A stretch of DNA of 16,037 nt, taken from assembly GCA_024741835.1 (NCBI GenBank), contig JAENRP010000531.1, positions 1 to 16,037 on the forward strand. The letters are read 5' to 3'. This DNA is from Diplocarpon mali. Lineage: Eukaryota > Ascomycota > Leotiomycetes > Helotiales > Drepanopezizaceae. A program made the position numbers and the translations under genes. The notes below the pieces were generated by a model. That model was not told the origin of the DNA. It ran no database searches and saw nothing but the letters and a program-made list of their open reading frames with translations. Position 1 is the stretch's first letter. Every line of letters starts with the position of its first letter. Of the stretch, positions 9,448 to 16,037 are shown piece after piece.

Positions 9448-10810
9448 TAGAAATAAGAATTTTAAAACTGGACTTAACTTGCCTCTTATTAAAATAATTC
9501 TAGAAACCGCTGCTAAACAAATTGCCTAAACGCTTAGTGCAGCCTCTTTAGAATTTTTAAAATCTTTAAAGGACTCTCCTTTAGCTAAACGACCTATTTT
9601 AACTTAACCTTTAAAAAGGATAGATCGTTTAATAGCTACTTTAGCTGATTTGCAATTTAAAACCAAAGGATTATACGCTCGCTTAGACTCTTTTCCTAAT
9701 AATTTAAAGGAGCTAGTTCTTAATTTCTTTATATTTATATATAACTGTTTTAAAAATAATAATATAAGGGAAGACCTTATTCCTATTACTTTAAAGACAA
9801 TTAAGAGAGCTATTAGATAGATTTAATAGCTTATCTTAAACGAGTTCGCCTTTATAAATATTATTTAATTCTTTAATAATTATAAAAGTTAAGAACCTAG
9901 TCTTTCGAATGCTAAGCAAGACTATTTTATCTTATAAGAAAGAGAATGTAAAAAGGAATCTATTAATTAAGATATTTATAATTATAGCAATATACCTTAA
10001 TCGGTTATTCTCAACCTTAAGCTTAAAGAATAATATAATATTCAAGTGTCCTTTATAATAAAGACTCGCTTTCGATAGTATCTTCCTAGCGTAGGAATTG
10101 AAAGGAGAAGACTTTATAACCTTTATATTCGCTCTCTTTCGGTTTACTATAGTCTTAATTATAAAGGATTTGATATTAATAAAACTATTAAATACCTTAA
10201 ACTTCTTTATATAGTAGAATATATTAATCTTTTTCTAATCTACTTTAATAATTAGTTCTTTATCTCTTTAAAGATACGCAAATCTAATCTATTAATAATA
10301 GAGGCATCTTTAAGTGCTATAAAATTCAAGGCTAATCCCGAAGCCTTAAAGGCGTTAAAGCCGATTAAATAGAATAATTCTTTCTTTTCGATATTATTAA
10401 GCAATAAATAGTAAAAGGAAATAGAGGAAGAAGGGTTAATTATAATATCTAAACCCTTCGAATGCCGCTTCCTAACCGACAATTTTACTACTAATAATAG
10501 TGCTTTTATAGGTATATTCTTCTCTATTATAAGATAAGAAGTAAAGATATACCTTTATCACTTCCGCCTTATAGATAATGCAACCTCTATACCTTCTTAT
10601 TTTCTCTATAATATAATATTCAATCTTATTTAATAAGTCCTTCGGATATATTATAAACTCTACCTCTTAGCTATAATAGTGAAAAGTAAAGGAGCCTATT
10701 AGCTTATAGCCTACCTTAAACCTCTTTAATTGATTAGCCTTAGTCTTTATAATTAAGTCGTTTTAATAAAGAGGGATATAAGTGCTACTAATAAAGAAAT
10801 TCCGATTTTC

Positions 10811-10833
10811 ACTTGCGGTCCTAGCTTGCAAGT
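10811..10833. repeat. 23-bp interspersed palindrome, copy 10 (ORF A, codon about 745)
   Basis: ACTTGCGGT, then CCTAG, then CTTGCAAGT; the six outer bases pair perfectly and the next two pairs are G-T. Phase 0, read as T-C-G-P-S-L-Q-V with an unmutated CAA Gln. Its counterpart in ORF B is at 14759. Confidence 0.85.
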
Positions 10834-11695
10834 CAATTTTATTAGAAAGCAAGTCTTGGATTATCAAATCCTATTAATTGGATAAGGGCTATCTTTTAAA
10901 AGCCTTAATAGGTAGGTCGGCTCTTAATCGAATGTAAAACTCACTCTATTTATAAAAAAGATAAGTCGATAGACTTCCTAAGCACTTGGTTCAAAATCTT
11001 AGCTAGCTTGTATAATTATAAAAATGAAGTAAAAAGAGATCTTACAACCTATTACTAATAATAGTAATCCTATTATAGTAATAATAAAATAAGGGCACCT
11101 TCTTAAAATGCGCTTAAATAAACTTTATAAAATTGGTAGCTTTATAGCCTTTTATAATAACTATACGGCCATTTGTAATAAGAATACCTTAGAAAATAAG
11201 ACTCAAATCTCCGATCTTATCTTTTCAGTCTTTACTTTAAAGCAACCTCTAGTGCTTTAATAAATTAATATAAGTAGAACTACTGCACCTTTCAAGGCAG
11301 CTTTTCATCTTAAGAACTATAGTAGCCTTTTTAAAGCCATTATTAATCGGCACTCTTAAATAGATCCTTCTATTATAATTGAAGTATAGGAGTTATTCCT
11401 TCTTAATAAGGACAAATTGAAAATCCACTTTATAAAATATAATCAAAAACTCTTTAACACCCTTATTAAGGCTTAGATAAATGTTATAAATACTAAGTCG
11501 CTTCTTTATAGACTTAAGTCTTAAGAATAATGCAATAAAGTAAATGCTATCTAAGAGCCTAATGCACTAATTGATAAAGGCCTTATTATAAGAAAATTCA
11601 AAAAAGAAATAAACTAAGATGCTAGTATAATATTAGACCTTGATTTAAGAACTAATCCCCTGTTTTTACCCTTAAGCTTAGAAACGCTAAGACTG

Positions 11696-11718
11696 ACTTA
11701 TAAGCCTAGCCCGCAAGT
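11696..11718. repeat. 23-bp interspersed palindrome, copy 11 (ORF A, codon about 1040)
   Basis: ACTTATAAG, then CCTAG, then CCCGCAAGT; phase 0, read as T-Y-K-P-S-P-Q-V near the C-terminus. Its counterpart in ORF B is at 15581. Confidence 0.85.
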
Positions 11719-11896
11719 AAGGTTAGACTCAGCTAGCTTTAGCCTATAAGATAGTTCGGATGAACTTCGGCTATTAAACCTAGGGATATAAATAAAGGTT
11801 CCTTTAATAGAGATACCTAAATTAAAGAAATCGCCGAAAGGTGAGAACTAATATAAGAGAAGAAGACTCCGAAGTAATAATAGAACCGACAATTGA

Positions 11897-12484
11897 GTCG
11901 AGCAATCTAGAGAATCTAGCCTATCATAGCTAGAAAAGACTATTTAAAGAACTTACAAATTTAAATTGAATCTTTTTTAAGGATTATCTACTTTCTATAT
12001 ACCAGCACCTCTTTATTCTTTATTTATTATTCTATTCTATATATATTCTTTACTCTACTTTATTCTTTATATAATCTATCCTTTGATTATTTCCTTTATA
12101 TATAACTTTCTAATGCTTACCTTTGAAATATCATCCTTACTTTTGATAATTGTCATTTACCAATTGTAGGTCCTTATATATATTATACCCCACTTTTATT
12201 CCCACTTCTAAGCTTATTATGCCCACTTTTCCTTTATGCACTAGCGCGATTTCAAACTCTATAAATAAGCCTCTCTCTATACTACGATTTTACTTTTTTT
12301 ACTTTTTCTATAACCCTACCAGACCTATAATACCAGCACTACTACTATTGTCTTTCGTTATCAATCTTTTCTAGTATAAGCCTCCTATATTATTAATCTT
12401 TCCTAAATAATCATCTCTTCATTTAGAACTACCCCTCCTATTAAATAATTTATTATAGCACTATTAAGCTTAAGCAAGAAAGCC
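11897..12484 (+). promoter_or_regulatory. ORF A to ORF B spacer with pyrimidine-rich promoter-like sequence
   Basis: Nearly 590 bases without a gene. After the first 80 or so bases the + strand becomes strongly T/C-rich (about 11985-12360). A clear TATA-like box, TATAAATAA, lies at 12260-12268, followed by a CT-rich tract (12271-12320). ORF B begins about 225 bases after the box. The frame of ORF B stays readable for about 25 codons upstream of 12485, so its true start could lie slightly further left. The short stop-free stretches here on either strand show no family similarity. Confidence 0.45.
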
Positions 12485-13342
12485 ATACCTAAGAAGAATA
12501 TATCAATTATAGCTTCGGGTAGCAAACCCTTAAATACCGCTAATAATAAACTAATATTAGAAGGTAACTTTTTATAAGATGGAAAAGCTCTAAGATCATT
12601 AAAAGATATAGTAAGCACCTATAGAACGTTAGGTGAAATAGAATAGCAAGTATTCCTAAACTCATCTATAGAAGTATTAAACTATAGAATTTCTACTATA
12701 AAAGAAGGATTTTTAGACTTTAATGATTTTCTTAAGAATAAGCTTAAGACAAAAGGGATTGATTATAAAAAATTTCTATAGGAATATCAGAGGTATACTA
12801 ATTCAATGGATTTATTTTAGAAAAATCGAAATAAGAAGAATAAGTATATAAAAAGATTATTGCAATTTATAGGTAGCACCTATAGTATACTTTTCTAGAC
12901 CTACTTTATAACTGATATCACTACTAATAACGCCCTATAAGGGCTTGGCAAAATCTTTAAGACATACTAACCTATAGCAAAGGCCATATAGGTATTAAAT
13001 CATTTCACTATCTAAAAAGGCATAAAAAAGCTATAGGGAAATAGCATTAGAGGCAGAAAATTTATTAGGTTCTTAAGTACTATTATACACTCTACCATTT
13101 AGACTATAAAAGATAAACCCTTATAGTATGATAATTTTACACTTCTTAACTAAACTGTTTTAAATACACTTAGCCTTTAATAATCGCAATATAGTTTACT
13201 TATTATAAAAGAAAAGATGACTTATCTTACTAAGTATACTATAAATTACTTCGATAATAAGTTAGAGAGATAGGAGTTTATTATCCCTATTACCTTAAAA
13301 ATGCTGCCACCCCTAGTAGGAATAATTAATAAGGAGAATTTG

Positions 13343-13365
13343 ACTTATAAGCCTAGCCTATAAGT
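13343..13365. repeat. 23-bp interspersed palindrome, copy 12 (ORF B, codon about 287)
   Basis: ACTTATAAG, then CCTAG, then CCTATAAGT; phase 0, read as T-Y-K-P-S-L-stop-V (the stop replacing Gln). It sits just after an ITLKML segment that aligns with LTLKF before the ORF A copy at 9425. Confidence 0.85.
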
Positions 13366-13528
13366 GGAATTAGTATATAAGGAGGATGTCCTTAAGCCAG
13401 AGGTGCTTATAATACTAGGAACTTAAGCAGCTGACCTACCTAACTACCAATCCTCCGACTTAAACGAATTTGAGTCACTATCCTTAGAAATGCCTTAAAT
13501 ACCTTAAATACTAGTAGCAAAGAAAATG

Positions 13529-13551
13529 ACTCGCAAGCCCGGCCTATAGGT
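13529..13551. repeat. 23-bp interspersed palindrome, copy 13 (ORF B only)
   Basis: ACTCGCAAG, then CCCGG, then CCTATAGGT; phase 0, read as T-R-K-P-G-L-stop-V. No counterpart was found at the matching position of ORF A, so this insertion or its loss differs between the paralogues. Because the element is near-palindromic, the minus strand reads almost the same peptide. Confidence 0.85.
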
Positions 13552-14758
13552 CAATATATATAATATTATAGACTTAGAAGATGAATTGTCTAATAAAGAA
13601 ATAGGCACTATCACTAATATGCTAAAAATTTTTAATAATATTAAGAAGGATACTACCGATATTATATAATCTTTCCCTAATAACCTATAAAAATTTATTC
13701 TCAAATTCTATAAGTCAATAATAAAGTGTTTAAGAAAAGAAGGTTAGGGAGAAGTCTTATTAGTATAAGAAGGGACGATAAGAGCCGTTAAGCAGATTAT
13801 AAAACTACTATAAGACGAATTTTCTATAGACAATATTATATAGTTCTTTATTAAGCATAAGAAATTGAAGGGTAACTTTTATATTCTTAAAGAGAAATCC
13901 GAAGTTAATACAAATATTATCTTTATAAAATATTATCAGGTCCCCTTTAATATAAAGATAATACTATAGTATAGCAATAGTTTCAAGATAGTAGTAATAT
14001 TAGAAATAAAGATAAGACTTGCAAAGTTTATAATAGGAATATTTAAGGACTTCAATTTTGAAAAGTTCTACGCCCTTTATAAACGCTAATATACGTAGTA
14101 CTATAGATTGGCAACGATAGGCCTTACTAATAAAGATATATCGTCTAATATCTATAAATTTTGCACTACTCCTAACCCGACCTTGTTTTTATTACATTTA
14201 GGAAATTATGGAATTATAGCTACTAGTAATAGAATAGCAAACCAAGTCAAAAAGGATATATTATTAGGCTTCTCTAAGTTTAGAGTAGCACCTGAAGCCC
14301 TTAAATTATTTTATAATATTATATAGACCCTTGCCTAGTACAATACTATACTGACTATTAATAACTTTATATTATTCCGTAGTAAAGGCTTTTTAAATAT
14401 ACCTAAGTTGTTTAGCTACGCCTTTTTAAGCACTATACGCACGCATAGTCATAGTAATTATAAAAAGAATTCATTTTTAATATTAGTATAAGAAGAACTA
14501 GAAATATACTAATACCACTTCTAGACCTTAGATAAGAAGCCAAACCCTCCCTTTGCCTATCTTTATAATATGACTTATAGCTTAATATAATAGATACTAA
14601 AGATATATTATAGATTATACCTAAGTGCTTTGCTAACTTAATATAAGTCTTTATATAAACTAGTGATATATCCTAAGCTTATATAGTTTATTAGAATTGA
14701 CTACTACTTGAGAGTTATTACTATTAAGATTAATACTAATATAAGATTTATAAGATTG

Positions 14759-14781
14759 ACTCCTAAGCCTAGCTCGCGGGT
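14759..14781. repeat. 23-bp interspersed palindrome, copy 14 (ORF B, codon about 759)
   Basis: ACTCCTAAG, then CCTAG, then CTCGCGGGT; phase 0, read as T-P-K-P-S-S-R-V. With flanking TTG and CAA the symmetry extends slightly beyond 23 bp. It matches the ORF A copy at 10811 in position. Confidence 0.8.
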
Positions 14782-15580
14782 CAATCTACCTAATAATAGA
14801 ACTATTGACTATTATGTAATTCTAGCAGCTAAATAATCGACTAGAGAATTTACTATTTAGGAAAAATCTTATAAATTATCAAATCTTATACCCTAATGCC
14901 CTAAGAATGCTCAATAGATCTTACTGAATCTGGCTCGAAATATAGTATAATAGAAAGAATTGAATACTAAAGAGAAGACACTTCTAAAGGAGTATATCTC
15001 TAATAAGACGACTCTATTCTCTATATTTACTAAATAAGGCACGTTTATTAATATAAAATCTGCTAGAGAACTAGGAAAAGGTAGCTTTCTTACTATTAGT
15101 AATAACTATATAGAAGTTGTTAGCAATAACTCATTAGAGAATAGCATAGACCTAGAAGATTTTCTTATCGATTCTATTAATATAAAAAGACCTAGCACTA
15201 TAAGATAGAGTATTACTAGAGAATCGTTAGCCAAATTTCGTACAACACTTAGTATGATAAAAGGAGGCCTACTATTAGAGGTACTTATAGGGAAACGGCT
15301 ATAGAACGATCTATTAGTAGTAATAATAGTAAAGGAGTTATTCTCTAAAGATATAACTTAGTTAATAATATATCTAAAGAAGTATAAGTAGGAACTTTTT
15401 AATAATTTCACCTATACTTAGAAGCTGATTCAATAGTTAAAGCTATAATTATATAAGGATAAGTCCTAGACTAAGACGAAAGGTACTAATAATAATATTA
15501 AAGCTAATAATATAATTAATAAGACGATCCTTTTTGAAAAGTATAGTACTAAGAAACCTTATATTAAACCCTTTGATACA

Positions 15581-15603
15581 ACTCCTAGGCCTAGCCTGCA
15601 ACT
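15581..15603. repeat. 23-bp interspersed palindrome, copy 15 (ORF B, codon about 1033)
   Basis: ACTCCTAGG, then CCTAG, then CCTGCAACT; phase 0, read as T-P-R-P-S-L-Q-L. The terminal AGT is ACT, a change not explained by RIP. It matches the ORF A copy at 11696 in position. Confidence 0.8.
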
Positions 15604-15928
15604 CGTATTAACCAAAGGTAAAGAAAAGGAAGTATTATCTATTGAATTACCTGCCTTATCTCCTTCTATAGTAGAAGACTCTTTAAAGGATGATAATGAT
15701 AATAAAGAGGATAATAATAATAATGCTATAATATAAGTCTCCCTCTTTATTAGCAGAAGCCGTTAAACTATACTAGCATCTTTATAAAATACTAAAGCTC
15801 TTGCAATATTAAGACCGGACTCTTCTAATACTAATAGTAAACTATTAAAAAGAAGTAAGCGCTCTATAAAAAGAGTATTATCTAATAATAGTTCTCCTTA
15901 TCCCTTAAAGAGAACTAAGGAAAATTGA

Positions 15929-16037
15929 TATCTAGGTTAATACTATTTTTAATTATTTTTACAATTCTATAGCTTGTTTATTTATTTTGCTAATTTCGTT
16001 TTCTAACTCCTAGGCCTAGCCTATAGGTAAAAAGCGT
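15929..16037 (+). other. 3' flank of ORF B
   Basis: About 110 bases of T-rich non-coding sequence after the ORF B stop. It contains one 23-bp palindrome copy and nothing else recognisable. No LTR-like match to the start of the window is present before the window ends. Confidence 0.5.
16006..16028. repeat. 23-bp interspersed palindrome, copy 16
   Basis: ACTCCTAGG, then CCTAG, then CCTATAGGT, in non-coding sequence 78 bases after the end of ORF B. It matches the copy at 15581 exactly over its first 18 bases, differing only near the right end. Confidence 0.85.

Larger units (their letters stand above)
8579..11896 (+). pseudogene. ORF A: large degenerate ORF of unknown function, paralogue of ORF B
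   Basis: Not recognised as a known family. One frame (2 mod 3) is readable for about 1,105 codons from ATG at 8579 (M-P-L-K-N) to TGA at 11894, if many TAA/TAG codons are read as former Gln/Trp. It is collinear with ORF B: shared motifs include FKSTYAALGDIEQQ near codon 30, FNDFL and KGI near codon 70, KAI/RAIQ.LN.F.IQ.G near 160-170, QGN.IR..KFI, YSLLI.KE, FPNNL near 380, PEALKAL near 585, YHF...D and YLYN..F.LIQQVL.IYY.LYL near 660-700. The C-terminus is basic (YKRRRLR), possibly a nuclear localisation signal. Three 23-bp palindromes lie in frame. No catalytic motif, membrane segment or zinc finger was identified. It has its own TATA-like upstream region, so it was probably an independent gene, in a multicopy family since it was hit by RIP. 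Confidence 0.6.
12485..15928 (+). pseudogene. ORF B: large degenerate ORF of unknown function, paralogue of ORF A
   Basis: Not recognised as a known family. About 1,147 codons are readable in frame 2 mod 3, ending at TGA 15926-15928, with many TAA/TAG codons at presumed Gln/Trp sites. The start is inferred: ATA-CCT-AAG-AAG-AAT at 12485 aligns with ATG-CCT-TTA-AAG-AAC of ORF A, so the ATG was probably lost by G-to-A change. Motifs shared with ORF A in the same order: STYRTLGEIEQQ, FNDFLKNKLKTKGI, KAIQVLNHFTIQKGIKKLQGN, YSLLIIKE, FPNNLQ, IIQFF, FRVAPEALK, YHF then YLYN and LIQQILKIYYRLYLSAL. The C-terminus is acidic (D/N/E-rich, about 15680-15730) then basic (KLLKRSKRSIKR). A 72-codon stop-free run at 14108-14326 shows the frame is real. 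Four 23-bp palindromes lie in frame. Similarity to A is visible but low, so the duplication is old. Function unknown. Confidence 0.6.

Noticed and set aside
12150..12374. Plus-strand 74-codon open stretch between ORFs A and B
   Set aside because: It lies in the pyrimidine-rich promoter-like spacer, in a different frame from A and B, and has no recognisable protein features.
12403..12618. Minus-strand 71-codon open stretch, and similar ones at 1960-2157, 8905-9090, 10252-10482 and 13504-13704
   Set aside because: They lie opposite the recognisable + strand frames or the spacer, have no family similarity and arise from AT-rich composition; the one at 13504-13704 reads the palindrome peptide only because the element is symmetric.
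8579..15928. Recent tandem duplication creating ORFs A and B
   Set aside because: The two are alignable only through scattered protein motifs, with no long nucleotide identity, so the duplication is old.
666..16028. CRISPR-like array from the 23-bp repeats
   Set aside because: Spacing ranges from 65 bp to about 2 kb, most copies lie inside eukaryotic retroelement and other reading frames, and no cas genes exist.
1..16037. Ciliate-type or mitochondrial genetic code explaining the many in-frame TAA/TAG
   Set aside because: Stops also replace Trp and probably Arg, CAA/CAG remain in use, and the two direct repeats differ only by C-to-T and G-to-A, so mutation explains them better.

Overview
The window looks like nuclear DNA of a filamentous ascomycete (Pezizomycotina) in a heterochromatic, repeat-rich region heavily damaged by repeat-induced point mutation (RIP). 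It is very AT-rich, TpA is in great excess and CpA/TpG are scarce (in 6421-6480: TA 8, AT 4, TG 2, CA 1). Long reading frames with recognisable protein families are broken by many TAA, TAG and a few TGA codons. These sit where Gln, Trp or Arg is expected, as C-to-T and G-to-A changes predict. No intact gene is present; everything coding is a relic on the + strand. The species cannot be named from this sequence.

Layout: (1) 1-528 holds two 123-bp direct repeats (1-123 and 406-528), probably LTRs, around a 282-bp spacer. All 10 differences are C-to-T or G-to-A in the second copy. (2) About 529-1287 is a leader with a TATA-like box and a pyrimidine-rich stretch. (3) About 1288-8257 is a Ty3/gypsy-type retrotransposon relic: gag with a zinc knuckle, aspartic protease, reverse transcriptase, RNase H and integrase. 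The three blocks lie in three frames, each step being -1. (4) 8579-11896 (ORF A) and 12485-15928 (ORF B) are two very long, collinear, anciently diverged paralogues of unknown function, about 1,105 and 1,147 codons. Each has its own pyrimidine-rich upstream region with a TATA-like box. (5) 15929-16037 is a short AT-rich tail.

The most unusual feature is a family of 16 copies of an exactly 23-bp interspersed palindrome, about one per kilobase, in the leader, in gag, pol, ORF A and ORF B, and in the tail. Thirteen copies lie inside reading frames: eleven in one phase (a peptide of the type T-x-[KR]-P-x-L-Q-V), two in the second phase, and none in the phase whose consensus contains a central TAG. 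Three copies in ORF A sit at nearly the same codon positions as three in ORF B. This resembles Rickettsia palindromic elements that insert in frame into genes, but in a fungal retroelement setting.

How the parts work together is partly inference. gag-pro-pol would have been one mobile element. Whether ORFs A and B are extra cargo of that element (no LTR is visible between pol and A) or neighbouring members of a separate multicopy gene family cannot be settled from this window.
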